Assembly: GCA_044866695.1 (NCBI GenBank) | Contig: JBIOUF010000042.1 | Span: 1-23,983, forward strand | Direction: 5' to 3' | DNA: 23,983 nucleotides | Origin: JBIOUF01 sp044866695 | GTDB lineage: Bacteria > Actinomycetota > Actinomycetes > Propionibacteriales > Nocardioidaceae | Part shown: positions 13,785 through 21,327 of the stretch, piece after piece | How positions within the stretch are numbered: position 1 is the first letter of the stretch | Layout of the letters: every line of letters starts with the position of its first letter | Program-made: the position numbers and the translations under genes | Notes under the pieces: model-generated | Seen by the model: the letters and a program-made list of their open reading frames with translations, nothing else | Database searches by the model: none | Told to the model about the DNA's origin: nothing

Positions 13785-14261
13785 GTGGACCCCGTCGACC
13801 TGCTCGCCGGCCTGGCCGTCGTGGTCGGGCTGGTCGGCATCGTGGTGCCCGTCCTGCCCGGGACCCTGCTGGTGCTCGCCGCCGTACTGGTCTGGGCGCT
13901 GGTCACGGGCACCGGCGAGGGGTGGGCGTACGCGCTGGCCGCGACCGGCGTGCTCGTCGTGGGGAACGTGGTCAAGTACGTCGTCCCCGGCCGACGGCTG
14001 CGGGCCAGCGGCGTGCCGACCCGCGCCGTCGTCGCCGGCGGCCTGCTCGGCATCGTGGGCTTCTTCGTCGTCCCCGTGGTCGGCCTGTTCCTCGGCTTCG
14101 TGCTCGGCGTCTACCTGGTGGAGCTGAGCCGGGTCGGCGTCCGCGACGCCACCCCCACGACGATCGCCGCGCTGAAGGCGGTGGGGCTCTCGATCCTGGT
14201 CGAGCTCGCGGCGGCGCTCCTGGCCACGTCGGTGTGGGCCGCCGGGGTGGTGGCCACCTGA
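13785..14261 (+). CDS. DUF456 family membrane protein
   Basis: A 158-aa, very hydrophobic protein with roughly four membrane parts (about 5-40, 47-66, 82-115 and 128-157). The early segment GLVGIVVPVLPGTLLVLAAV and the later GVLVVGNVVKYVVPGRR match the DUF456 pattern (G-x-V-x-P-x-LPG motif). The function is unknown. GTG at 13785 is used because it begins directly at the first helix; an ATG 8 bp upstream is in another frame. The stop TGA (14259-14261) overlaps the ATG of the EamA gene by one base, so the two are translationally coupled. Confidence 0.85.
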   Translation: MDPVDLLAGLAVVVGLVGIVVPVLPGTLLVLAAVLVWALVTGTGEGWAYALAATGVLVVGNVVKYVVPGRRLRASGVPTRAVVAGGLLGIVGFFVVPVVGLFLGFVLGVYLVELSRVGVRDATPTTIAALKAVGLSILVELAAALLATSVWAAGVVAT

Positions 14262-15130
14262 TGGCGGTCCTCCTGGCGCTGCTGTCCGCGGTCGGCTACG
14301 GGCTGTCGGACTTCGCCGGCGGGCTGGTCTCCCGCCGCGCGTCGGTCTGGTCCGTGGCGCTGCTGGCCCAGCTCTCGTCCGCGCTGAGCACCGTGCTGCT
14401 GGCCCTGCTCGGCGGCGGCTCGCCCACGCGCGCCGACTTCGCCTGGGCGGCGGTCGCCGGCGTCGCGACCGGTGTCGGCACCGGGTTCCTCTACCGCGGC
14501 CTGGCCGCGGGGCGGATGGGCGTGGTGGCCCCCGTCTCGGCGGTCGGGGCCGCGGTGGTGCCCGTCGTCGTGGGCGTCGCCGTCGGAGAGCGCCCCGGGC
14601 TGCTGGTGTGGCTCGGCATCCTCGCCGCCCTGCCCGGCATCTGGCTGGTCTCCAGCACCCCCGTCGACCCGCTGCACCACTCCGACCAGGACACCGAGGC
14701 GGCCGCGACGGCGCGCCGCACGGACTCCGGGCTGCTCGACGGCGTCCTCGCCGGGGTCGGGTTCGGTGTCCTCTTCGCGAGCCTCGGGCAGGTGCCCGAG
14801 GAGGCCGGCATGTGGCCGCTCGCGCTCGCGCAGTCCCTCTCGGTGCCCGCCGTGGCACTGCTCGCGGTCGCCCTCGGTGCCGGCTGGCTGCCCCGGGAGC
14901 CGCACGCCGCGTGGGGGCTGGTGTGCGGCCCGCTCGGCGCGGCGGCCGCCGCGCTGTTCCTGCTGGCCACCCAGACCGGGCTGCTCACCGTCGCCGCGGT
15001 CATCACCTCGCTCTACCCCGCGGTGACCGTCCTGCTGGCCGCCACCTTGCTCCGCGAGCCCATCCACCGGGCCCAGGCCGCGGGCCTGGCCGTCTGCGCC
15101 GGAGCGGTCGCCCTCGTCGCCGGGGGCTGA
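14261..15130 (+). CDS. EamA/DMT-superfamily transporter
   Basis: A 289-aa protein with about ten membrane helices in two EamA repeats (about 1-130 and 155-287), joined by a charged linker (DQDTEAAATARR). The conserved stretches are FLYRGLAAGRMGVVAPVSAVGAAVVPVV in the first half and LLTVAAVITSLYPAVTVLLA with LREPIHRAQAAGLAVCAGAV in the second. The family exports or takes up small metabolites; the substrate cannot be told here. It is coupled to DUF456 by a 1-nt overlap. A repeat array, not a simple terminator, follows its stop codon. Confidence 0.88.
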   Translation: MAVLLALLSAVGYGLSDFAGGLVSRRASVWSVALLAQLSSALSTVLLALLGGGSPTRADFAWAAVAGVATGVGTGFLYRGLAAGRMGVVAPVSAVGAAVVPVVVGVAVGERPGLLVWLGILAALPGIWLVSSTPVDPLHHSDQDTEAAATARRTDSGLLDGVLAGVGFGVLFASLGQVPEEAGMWPLALAQSLSVPAVALLAVALGAGWLPREPHAAWGLVCGPLGAAAAALFLLATQTGLLTVAAVITSLYPAVTVLLAATLLREPIHRAQAAGLAVCAGAVALVAGG

Positions 15131-15145
15131 GCCCGCGCCACAGCC

Positions 15146-15290
15146 GACGGCTCGACCAACATTGACGGCTCGACCCGCAACAACTGACGGCTCGGCCCGC
15201 AACAACTGACGGCTCGGCCCGCAACAACTGACGGCTCAACCCCATGACGGTGAGCCGTCAATGTTGGTCGGCCGAGCCGTCAATGTTGGT
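15146..15290. repeat. 22-bp-period array of direct and inverted repeats
   Basis: GACGGCTCG-type cores start at 15146, 15164, 15186, 15208 and 15230 (spacings 18, 22, 22 and 22 bp); the last reads GACGGCTCA. Two inverted cores (GAGCCGTCA) start at 15252 and 15274, also 22 bp apart. Between cores the spacer is CCCGCAACAAC in the middle units, but ACCAACATT in the outermost left and, inverted, in both right units. The left end (15146-15178) can therefore pair with the right end (15250-15290) to close a large hairpin around the middle repeats. It lies between the convergent EamA and sigA genes. Confidence 0.9.
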
Positions 15291-15392
15291 GGGTCCAGGC
15301 CAGCGCAAGCGCGGCGACGCAGGAGGAAGGGGTGGAGGACGCCGCCGCGGCGACGCACCCATGCACCGAGGGGGACGACGGGCCTGCGGCGG

Positions 15393-16769
15393 TCAGTCCA
15401 GGTAGTCCCGGAGCACCTGGGAGCGGCTGGGGTGGCGGAGCTTGGACATGGTCTTGGACTCGATCTGGCGGATCCGCTCGCGGGTCACGCCGTACACCTT
15501 GCCGATCTCGTCCAGGGTCTTGGGCTGCCCGTCGGTGAGCCCGAAACGCATGCTCACCACGCCGGCCTCGCGCTCGGAGAGAGTGTCCAGCACCGCGTGC
15601 AGCTGCTCCTGCAGCAGTGTGAACGAGACCGCGTCCGCGGGGACGATCGCCTCGGAGTCCTCGATCAGGTCGCCGAACTCGCTGTCGCCGTCCTCACCGA
15701 GCGGGGTGTGCAGGGAGATCGGCTCACGGCCGTACTTCTGGACCTCGATGACCTTCTCCGGGGTCATGTCGAGCTCCTTGGCGAGCTCTTCGGGGGTCGG
15801 CTCGCGCCCGAGGTCCTGCAGCATCTGGCGCTGCACCCGGGCCAGCTTGTTGATCACCTCGACCATGTGCACCGGGATCCGGATGGTCCGGGCCTGGTCG
15901 GCCATGGCGCGGGTGATCGCCTGCCGGATCCACCAGGTGGCGTAGGTCGAGAACTTGTAGCCCTTGGTGTAGTCGAACTTCTCCACGGCGCGGATCAGGC
16001 CGAGGTTGCCCTCCTGGATCAGGTCCAAGAACAGCATGCCGCGGCCGGTGTAGCGCTTGGCCAGGGAGACGACGAGCCGCAGGTTGGCCTCGAGCAGGTG
16101 GTTCTTGGCGCGCCGGCCGTCCTCGGCGATCCACTCCAGCTCCTCGAGCACCTTGGTCTGGAGCTTGCCGCCCTGGGCGAGCTTCTCCTCCGAGAACAGC
16201 CCGGCCTCGATGCGCTTGGCGAGCTCGACCTCCATCTCGGCGTTGAGCAGCGGGACCTTGCCGATCTGCTTGAGGTAGTCCTTGACCGGGTCGGCGGTCG
16301 CTCCGGCCACCATGACCTGCTGCACCGGTTCGTCGGTGTCGTCGGCCGCAGAGATGACGAAGCCCTTGCTCTCGTCCTCTTCCTCGCGCAGCGTGGGGTC
16401 CTGGGCCAGGTCGCGCTCGAACTCGGCGTCGGGGATGTCGGGCAGGATCTTCTTGCCGTCGGCGTCGACCGTCGGCGCGCCCGGCGCGGCGGGCGGGTCC
16501 GCCGGCGCGCCCTCCACCGGAGCCGCGGGGCCGGCGGCGCCAGGCGGGCGACGTCCGCCCGCGGCCTTCTTGGCCGGCGCCTTGGCGACACCGGCCCGCA
16601 CGCCGGCCCGTGCCTGGGTCGCGGCGACCGCGTGCTTGCCCGCGCGCGAGGCCTGGCCGGTGCCCCGCGTGGCCCGAGTGGCGGGCTGCTCGGTGGGCTC
16701 CGTCGGCGCGGTCACGTCGGGGTGGTGGAGTACCTCAGCGGGAGTCCTGCGCGACGGGCCAGAAGACAC
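15393..16769 (-). CDS. sigA: principal RNA polymerase sigma factor (SigA/HrdB)
   Basis: A 458-aa primary sigma-70 factor that directs RNA polymerase to housekeeping promoters. A low-complexity Ala/Pro/Lys/Arg-rich N-terminus (about 1-100) precedes region 1.2 (about 160-192, DYLKQIGKVPLLNAEMEVELAKRIEAG). Region 2 (223-293) contains NHLLEANLRLVVSLAKRYTG and the -10-reading YATWWIRQAI. Region 3 (about 302-378) follows. Region 4 (about 391-444) contains the helix-turn-helix LDEIGKVYGVTRERIRQIE. The C-terminus RHPSRSQVLRDYLD is identical to mycobacterial SigA as I recall it. GTG 16769 has a good ribosome site (GAGAGG, 6 nt upstream); the GTG at 16715 lacks one. The neighbourhood with ParE and DUF7455 resembles that around hrdB. 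Confidence 0.96.
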   Translation of the reverse strand: MSSGPSRRTPAEVLHHPDVTAPTEPTEQPATRATRGTGQASRAGKHAVAATQARAGVRAGVAKAPAKKAAGGRRPPGAAGPAAPVEGAPADPPAAPGAPTVDADGKKILPDIPDAEFERDLAQDPTLREEEDESKGFVISAADDTDEPVQQVMVAGATADPVKDYLKQIGKVPLLNAEMEVELAKRIEAGLFSEEKLAQGGKLQTKVLEELEWIAEDGRRAKNHLLEANLRLVVSLAKRYTGRGMLFLDLIQEGNLGLIRAVEKFDYTKGYKFSTYATWWIRQAITRAMADQARTIRIPVHMVEVINKLARVQRQMLQDLGREPTPEELAKELDMTPEKVIEVQKYGREPISLHTPLGEDGDSEFGDLIEDSEAIVPADAVSFTLLQEQLHAVLDTLSEREAGVVSMRFGLTDGQPKTLDEIGKVYGVTRERIRQIESKTMSKLRHPSRSQVLRDYLD

Positions 16770-16838
16770 GAACAGCCTCTCGTCCGGATCGAAAAGTGGG
16801 CGCGGCGCGTCCCGTTCTCGTCAAGTGCCGCACGGATC

Positions 16839-16866
16839 ATTGTGGCACGGTGCACCACGAATCCAA
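16839..16866 (-). promoter_or_regulatory. candidate sigA promoter
   Basis: TTGGAT (16861-16866) and CACAAT (16839-16844) on the minus strand are 16 bp apart, in the 112-bp gap upstream of sigA. The RNA would have a leader of about 60 nt, consistent with the ribosome site used. A TTGACG at 16819-16824 is an alternative -35, but with no good -10 partner. Confidence 0.3.
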
Positions 16867-16881
16867 GACCGGTCGGGCAGA

Positions 16882-17445
16882 TCAGGCGCGGGCCGCGGCC
16901 TTCTTCTGCGCCTTGAAGCTGCGCACCCGTTCCAGCGACTCGGTGTCGACGACGTCGGCTACCGACCGGTAGGAACCCTCCTCGGCGTAGTCCCCGGCCA
17001 CCGCCGCCCAGCCGGCGGGGCGGACCCCGAGCTGCTTGGCGAGCAGCGCGACGAAGATCTGCGCCTTCTGCCGGCCGAAGCCGGGCAGGGCGGTCAGCCG
17101 GGCCAGCAGCTCACGGCCGGTCGCGGCCTCCTGCCAGAGCCGCGCCGCGTCGCCGCCGTACTGCTCGGTCACGACTCGGGCGAGCGCCTGGACCCGTCCG
17201 GCCATCGAGGCGGGAAACCGGTGCACTGCCGGCGGCACCGCGCACAAGGCCGCGAACTCCTCGGGGTCCGCGGCGGCGACGGCCGCGGGGTCGAGGGTGC
17301 CGAACCGGGCCAGGATCTTCGCCGGCCCGCGGAAGGCGTGCTCCATCGGGTACTGCTGGTCGAGCAACATGCCGAGCAGGATCGCGAACGGATGCTCGTC
17401 CAGGACGGCGTCGCTGTCGCGGTCGCCGGTGATGTGGAACCCCAT
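16882..17445 (-). CDS. HhH-GPD family base-excision repair-type protein
   Basis: A 187-aa protein. The front half (FAILLGMLLDQQYPMEHAFRGP, about 20-41) and the helix-hairpin-helix LPGFGRQKA (120-128) match the short actinobacterial HhH-GPD group. Relatives bind DNA and remove damaged bases. I do not see the usual VDTHV-type segment carrying the catalytic Asp after the hairpin; Asp152 in AVAGDYAEEG is the nearest candidate. So glycosylase activity is uncertain. The C-terminus is Lys/Ala-rich (FKAQKKAAARA), possibly DNA-binding. The ATG at 17445 is chosen because family similarity begins there (MGFHITGDRDSD) and GATACT lies 7 nt upstream. Confidence 0.85.
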   Translation of the reverse strand: MGFHITGDRDSDAVLDEHPFAILLGMLLDQQYPMEHAFRGPAKILARFGTLDPAAVAAADPEEFAALCAVPPAVHRFPASMAGRVQALARVVTEQYGGDAARLWQEAATGRELLARLTALPGFGRQKAQIFVALLAKQLGVRPAGWAAVAGDYAEEGSYRSVADVVDTESLERVRSFKAQKKAAARA

Positions 17446-17452
17446 GCCCCCG

Positions 17453-17458
17453 AGTATC
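17453..17458 (-). promoter_or_regulatory. candidate -10 element of the HhH-GPD gene (leaderless)
   Basis: GATACT on the minus strand ends 7 nt before the ATG at 17445. It supports this start over longer open-frame starts further upstream. Confidence 0.35.
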
Positions 17459-17589
17459 TCCTGACCGTCCCCGGCATCCGCTCCTTGCGGTCGTCGCCCC
17501 CGTGACGTCCGGACGGCCACCGGGGAGCGGTGCGCTGGCACGGGCCGTCGGAGGTGGTGCCCCCACGTTTCTCCGGGGCCGGCGACCAG

Positions 17590-17994
17590 CTACTCGACGG
17601 CCTTGACCGCCAGCACCGGGCAGGGCGCGTCGAGCAGCACCCGCTGGGCGTTGCTGCCCAGGATCAGCTTGCCCACCGGTGAGCGCCGGCGAAGGCCGAT
17701 CACGATGATCTCCGCACCGACCTCCTCGGCGACGTGGATCAGGTCCTCGGCCGGGTCCAGGCCCCGGACCAGCTGGCGGACCTCGTGCTCGACGCCTTCC
17801 TTCTCCAGTGTCGCCGCCACGTCGCCGAGCTGCTCCTCGGACTCGTGGGACTCCTCCTCGCCGTACTCCCGGCCGCCGCGGTGGGAGTTCACCACCACGA
17901 GCCGGGACCCGCGCAACCGCGCCTCGTCGACCGCGCGGCGCAGCGCGGCCTGACCCTCGGGCTTCGGGATGTATCCCACGACGATGGTCCCCAT
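17590..17994 (-). CDS. universal stress protein (UspA family)
   Basis: A 134-aa single-domain UspA fold protein: first strand MGTIVVGYIPKPEGQAALRRAV, a variable acidic loop (YGEEESHESEEQ, about 44-55) and the C-terminal AEIIVIGLRRRSPVGKLILGSNAQRVL followed by CPVLAVKAVE. In ATP-binding members the last part has G-2x-G-9x-G(S/T). Here Gly100 and Gly113-Ser114 are kept, but the second Gly is Arg103, so nucleotide binding may be weaker or altered. It probably acts in the cytoplasm under stress. A textbook ribosome site (AGGAGG) precedes the ATG at 17994. It is divergent from the hypothetical gene at 18117. Confidence 0.9.
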   Translation of the reverse strand: MGTIVVGYIPKPEGQAALRRAVDEARLRGSRLVVVNSHRGGREYGEEESHESEEQLGDVAATLEKEGVEHEVRQLVRGLDPAEDLIHVAEEVGAEIIVIGLRRRSPVGKLILGSNAQRVLLDAPCPVLAVKAVE

Positions 17995-18042
17995 CGACTC
18001 CTCCTGCGGTGTGCGAAGACGCGGCGGCGCTGTCTTGCGCAG

Positions 18043-18048
18043 ACGCTA
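18043..18048 (-). promoter_or_regulatory. candidate -10 element of the universal stress gene
   Basis: TAGCGT on the minus strand, about 50 nt before the ATG at 17994. It would give a leader of about 42 nt that holds the AGGAGG site. No convincing -35 was found. Confidence 0.3.
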
Positions 18049-18116
18049 TCGCAGTGCGCCCGGCGGGGCCTGTGGACGACCGGCGCGGGGCACGCGGACC
18101 GAGGCAGGCTGGGCCG

Positions 18117-18581
18117 GTGTCCACCGCCCCGTGCCCCGAGCCATCCCGCGCACTGCTCGCCGACCTGCGCACGGAGGTGGGACGGTTCCGCGCCGGACAG
18201 GTGCGGCGCCGGTTCCCGGCCGGGCTGCACGCCGGCGCCCCGGCTGGGCCGCGGGTCAGCACCGAGCTCGCCGACCTGCGGTCCTACGACGCGGGGCTGC
18301 GGGCCGACGTCGCCTCCAGGCTGCTCGACCTGGTGCCCTCCGACGTACCGGCCGCATGCTGCGCCTGGCTCACCCGGCCCGGCGACACCGAGCCTCAGGA
18401 CTGCGACGTTGCCTGGCTGGCCGCCGCGGACACCGCCTTCGCCATGCACGGCCTCAGGCCGGCCGGCTTCTACGTGGTCACCCGGACGGGCTGGCTGGAC
18501 CCGCGGTCCGGTGAGCGCCGGGTGTGGAAACGGCTGCGGCTCCGGCCCCAGGCCCGCGGAGGCCCTCAGGCAGAGTGCTGA
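18117..18581 (+). CDS. hypothetical protein, 154 aa
   Basis: I do not recognise this protein. It starts with GTG (MSTAPCPEPSRALLADLRTEVGRF...), has an Arg-rich N-terminal third, then a middle part with two close cysteines (AACCAWLTRPGD, about 79-90) and a C-terminal part rich in aromatic residues (AFAMHGLRPAGFYVVTRTGWLDP, then RVWKRLRLRP). There is no signal peptide or membrane helix, so it is probably cytoplasmic. Codon use (GC at third position) agrees with a real gene. It stands alone between the divergent stress-protein gene and the convergent GCS2 gene. The start could lie further upstream, but upstream codons look non-coding. Confidence 0.65.
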   Translation: MSTAPCPEPSRALLADLRTEVGRFRAGQVRRRFPAGLHAGAPAGPRVSTELADLRSYDAGLRADVASRLLDLVPSDVPAACCAWLTRPGDTEPQDCDVAWLAAADTAFAMHGLRPAGFYVVTRTGWLDPRSGERRVWKRLRLRPQARGGPQAEC

Positions 18582-18685
18582 CGCCATCGCCAGGGCGCGG
18601 GCCGACACCCTGACCACCGAGTCCGCCACCGGCCTGGTCCCCCACCACCCCGACGGTGATCACCCCTCGGGCAGCAGTGGGATGA

Positions 18686-18700
18686 GCCGGCCTGGCCGGC
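18686..18700. terminator. weak bidirectional terminator candidate
   Basis: GCCGGCCTGGCCGGC can fold into a short GC stem, between the convergent hypothetical and GCS2 genes, with CTTT a few bases later on the plus strand. A perfect 10-bp palindrome GGTGATCACC lies nearby at 18655-18664. Confidence 0.3.
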
Positions 18701-18709
18701 CCACCGCTT

Positions 18710-20173
18710 TCAGTCCCAGGTATGGACCGGCGCGTTGGAGTGCATGCGGGCGCGGTACTCCCGCAGCACCTCCCGAAGGGCGCCGAACCGCTCGACGTCC
18801 CCGCGGGCGTGGACCTGGTCGACGAACCAGGACGCCCCGTTGCGCTGCGCGATGCAGCGGCCCTCGATGATGTCGAGCAGGCGGCCGGACTCGGCGTCGG
18901 TGATCCCCGCGTCCGCCAGCCCCGAGGCCGCGATCGGCAGCAGCCTCCGTAGCACCAGCTCGGCCGCGGGCACCTGGCCGAGTCCCGGCCAGTACAGCTG
19001 GGCGTCGAAGCCGTCCCGCGCGGCGACGAAGAAGGTCTCCTCGGCTGCGCTGAACGACATCTGCGACCACACCGGTCGCTCCTGCGCGGCCAGGGCGCGG
19101 ACCAGGCCGAAGTAGAACGCGGCGTTGGCCATCGTGTCGACGACGGTCGGCCCGGCCGGGAGGACCCGGTTCTCGACGCGCACGTGCGGGCGGCCTTCGA
19201 CCACTGCGTACACCGGCCGGTTCCACCGGTAGATGGTGCCGTTGTGCAGCCGCAGCTCGGAGAGCTGGGGAGCCTTCCCGGCGTCGAGCTCCGCGATCGG
19301 GTCCTCGTCGGTCACGATCGGCAGCAGCGCGGAGAAGTAGCGGGCGTTCTCCTCGAACAGGTCGAAGATCGAGGTGACCCAGCGCTCGCCGAACCACACC
19401 CTGGGCCGGACGCCCTGTGCCTTCAGCTCGTGCGCCCGCATGTCCGTGGCCTGGGTGAACAGCGCGATCCGGGTCTCCCGCCACAGTTCGCGGCCGAGCA
19501 GGTACGGCGAGTTGGCGCCCACGGCCATCTGGGCCGCTGCGACGGCCTGCGACGCGTTCCAGTAGGCGGCGAAGCTCTCCGGACTCACCTGCACGTGCAG
19601 CTGGGTGCTCGTGCAGGCCGCCTCGGGAGCGATCGAGTCGGCGGTGACCTGGAGCCGTTCGGGCCCGGCGATGTCCAGCACGATGTCCTCGCCACGGGCG
19701 GTGAGGATCTGGTCGCTGAGCAGCTGGTAGCGGGGGTTGCTGCTGAGGTTCTCCCGGATCAGGTGGTGCCGGTCCAGCGTGGGCAGGATGCCGATCATGG
19801 TCATGTGCGCGCCCAGGGCGGCCGCCTTCTGCTCTGCCGCGTTGAGGCTGTTGCGGACGCCCTGCTCGAACGCCTGGATGCCCTCGTCGCGCAGCAGCTG
19901 GGGCGGCACGTTGATCTCGAGGTTGAACCGCCCGAGCTCGGTCTGGAAGTCAGGGTCGGCGATCGCCTCGAGGACGTCGGCGTTGCGCATCGCCGGGTCC
20001 TCGTGCTCGTCGACCAGGTTCAGCTCGATCTCCAGCCCGGTCGCCGGGAAGTCGGAGTCGAACGCCATCTCGCGCAGCATCCGCTCCAACGCGTCCAGGC
20101 ACCGGTGCACCTTCTCCCGGTACCGGGTCCGGTCCGCGCGGGTGAACTCCTGCTGGTCGACCTCCTCGCCCAT
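18710..20173 (-). CDS. glutamate-cysteine ligase family protein (GCS2)
   Basis: A 487-aa protein of the GCS2 family, whose members join glutamate to cysteine or another amine using ATP. Visible family patterns are GLEIELN (46-52), FNLEINVPP (83-91), the central ACTSTQLHVQVSPE and VRVENRVLPAGPTVVDTMANA near residue 330. It is longer than the small carboxylate-amine ligase YbdK group. In actinobacteria such proteins may supply gamma-glutamylcysteine for ergothioneine (EgtA), but no other ergothioneine gene lies nearby, so the true product is open. The ATG at 20173 has TAGAGT 6 nt upstream, indicating a leaderless mRNA. It is divergent from the SDR/EthA operon. Confidence 0.87.
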   Translation of the reverse strand: MGEEVDQQEFTRADRTRYREKVHRCLDALERMLREMAFDSDFPATGLEIELNLVDEHEDPAMRNADVLEAIADPDFQTELGRFNLEINVPPQLLRDEGIQAFEQGVRNSLNAAEQKAAALGAHMTMIGILPTLDRHHLIRENLSSNPRYQLLSDQILTARGEDIVLDIAGPERLQVTADSIAPEAACTSTQLHVQVSPESFAAYWNASQAVAAAQMAVGANSPYLLGRELWRETRIALFTQATDMRAHELKAQGVRPRVWFGERWVTSIFDLFEENARYFSALLPIVTDEDPIAELDAGKAPQLSELRLHNGTIYRWNRPVYAVVEGRPHVRVENRVLPAGPTVVDTMANAAFYFGLVRALAAQERPVWSQMSFSAAEETFFVAARDGFDAQLYWPGLGQVPAAELVLRRLLPIAASGLADAGITDAESGRLLDIIEGRCIAQRNGASWFVDQVHARGDVERFGALREVLREYRARMHSNAPVHTWD

Positions 20174-20179
20174 GTGTGC

Positions 20180-20185
20180 ACTCTA
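20180..20185 (-). promoter_or_regulatory. -10 element of the GCS2 gene (leaderless)
   Basis: TAGAGT fits TAnnnT and ends 6 nt before the ATG at 20173. Confidence 0.5.
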
Positions 20186-20257
20186 GTGCCGCGGCCGCCA
20201 AGGTCTGCCCTGGCGGGCGGCGTCCGGCGCGGGCACCTGGCGTGGCGCCGGAGCGAA

Positions 20258-20281
20258 GTCGGCCGGGACCCGTCGGCCGAC
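20258..20281. promoter_or_regulatory. inverted repeat, possible operator of the SDR-EthA operon
   Basis: Perfect 8-bp arms GTCGGCCG (20258-20265) and CGGCCGAC (20274-20281) are separated by 8 bp. The size and position suit a dimeric regulator such as a TetR protein, but no regulator gene is adjacent. GC-rich arms of this size may also occur by chance. Confidence 0.3.
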
Positions 20282-20390
20282 GGCACCGCAGCCAGCATGC
20301 GTGATGGGCGGCGCGGAGCGGGCAAGGGTTGGCGGACGCGGTACCAAGGGCGTCCCCGGCCCGTTCGTCGACACGACACCTGGGGTCTGC

Positions 20391-20396
20391 CACCGT
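20391..20396 (+). promoter_or_regulatory. candidate -10 element of the SDR-EthA operon
   Basis: CACCGT ends 7 nt before the ATG at 20404. It departs from TAnnnT at the first base, like CACAGT before the DUF4192 gene. Confidence 0.3.
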
Positions 20397-20403
20397 TGGC
20401 GCC

Positions 20404-21327
20404 ATGGTCCTGCGCGCTCACCCCGGACACACCGACCTTCGCGGGACCACCGCGCTGGTCACGGGAGCCGCCCGGGGGATCGGTGCGGCCACCGCCCGCG
20501 CCCTGCGCGCGGAGGGCGTGAACCTGCTCCTGGTCGATCTCGACGGTCCCGCCCTGCGCGACGTGGCCGCGGAGCTGGGCGACCGGGTGGTCGCGGTGGA
20601 GGCCGACGTGCTCGACCTGCCGGCGCTGGAGGGGGCCGTGGCGCGTGGCCTGGCCGAGTTCGGCGGGCTGGACCACGTGGTCGCCAACGCCGGCATCGCG
20701 AGCTACGGGTCCGTCCTGGCCGTCGACCCCGAGATGTTCCGCCGGGTGGTCGACGTCAACGTCGTCGGCGTGTTCCACACGGTCCGGGCGGCGCTGCCGG
20801 CGATCCGGGCCAGCCGTGGGTACGTCCTGGTGGTGTCGTCGCTGGCGGCCTTCGCCGCGACCCCGGGCATGGCGGCGTACGACGCCAGCAAGGCCGGCGT
20901 CGAGCACCTCGCCAACGCGATACGGCTCGAGGAGGCCCACCACGGCGTCGCCGTCGGATGCGCCCACATGTCCTGGATCGACACGCCCCTGGTCCGCGAG
21001 GCGCGCGAGGACCTCGCCGAGCCCGGCTCCGACGAGCCCGCCCTGCCGGGGCGGGTCGTCCGCACCGAGCCCGTGGAGGCCTGCGCGGACGCGTTCGTGC
21101 GCGCGCTGCGCCGACGCAGCCGGCGGGTCTACCTGCCGGGCTGGGTGCGGGTCGCAGCAGCCGCCCGCGGCCTGCTCGGCTCCCCGCTCGGCGACCTGGC
21201 GTACCGCCGGCACGCCCCCGGGGTGCTGGCTCGGTCGGACCGGCAGGTCGCACGACTCGGCCGCTCCGCGAGCGCGCGCACCGTGGCCGTGCTCTCCCGC
21301 GGCGGCGTGGGAGCGGCGCGGCGGTGA
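20404..21327 (+). CDS. short-chain dehydrogenase/reductase (SDR)
   Basis: A 307-aa classical SDR that should oxidise an alcohol or reduce a ketone with NAD(P). The cofactor motif is TGAARGIG (20-27), NAG follows at 95-97, and the catalytic residues are Asn119, Ser146, Tyr159 and Lys163 (YDASK). Asp46 after beta-2 (LLLVDLD) suggests NAD preference. An additional C-terminal part of about 60 residues (from WVRVAAAARGLLGSPLGDL) is Arg/Ala-rich and longer than in the 250-aa core; similar tails occur in the mycobacterial SadH-type enzymes. Its stop overlaps the GTG of the EthA-like gene by 4 nt (GTGA), so the two are co-translated. This supports consecutive steps: alcohol to ketone here, then oxygen insertion by the monooxygenase. 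Confidence 0.9.
   Translation: MVLRAHPGHTDLRGTTALVTGAARGIGAATARALRAEGVNLLLVDLDGPALRDVAAELGDRVVAVEADVLDLPALEGAVARGLAEFGGLDHVVANAGIASYGSVLAVDPEMFRRVVDVNVVGVFHTVRAALPAIRASRGYVLVVSSLAAFAATPGMAAYDASKAGVEHLANAIRLEEAHHGVAVGCAHMSWIDTPLVREAREDLAEPGSDEPALPGRVVRTEPVEACADAFVRALRRRSRRVYLPGWVRVAAAARGLLGSPLGDLAYRRHAPGVLARSDRQVARLGRSASARTVAVLSRGGVGAARR

Larger units (their letters stand above)
20174..20403. other. 230-bp divergent promoter region, GCS2 gene / SDR-EthA operon
   Basis: No gene was seen. It holds two opposed promoters: TAGAGT (20180-20185, minus) for the GCS2 gene and CACCGT (20391-20396, plus) 7 nt before the SDR start. An inverted repeat between them is listed separately. Confidence 0.5.

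Noticed and set aside
15146..15290. CRISPR array
   Set aside because: The repeat and spacer are both repeated, units are only 22 bp, orientation changes within the block, and no cas gene is nearby.
15261..16916. Plus-strand open frame opposite sigA
   Set aside because: The minus strand holds the highly conserved principal sigma factor.
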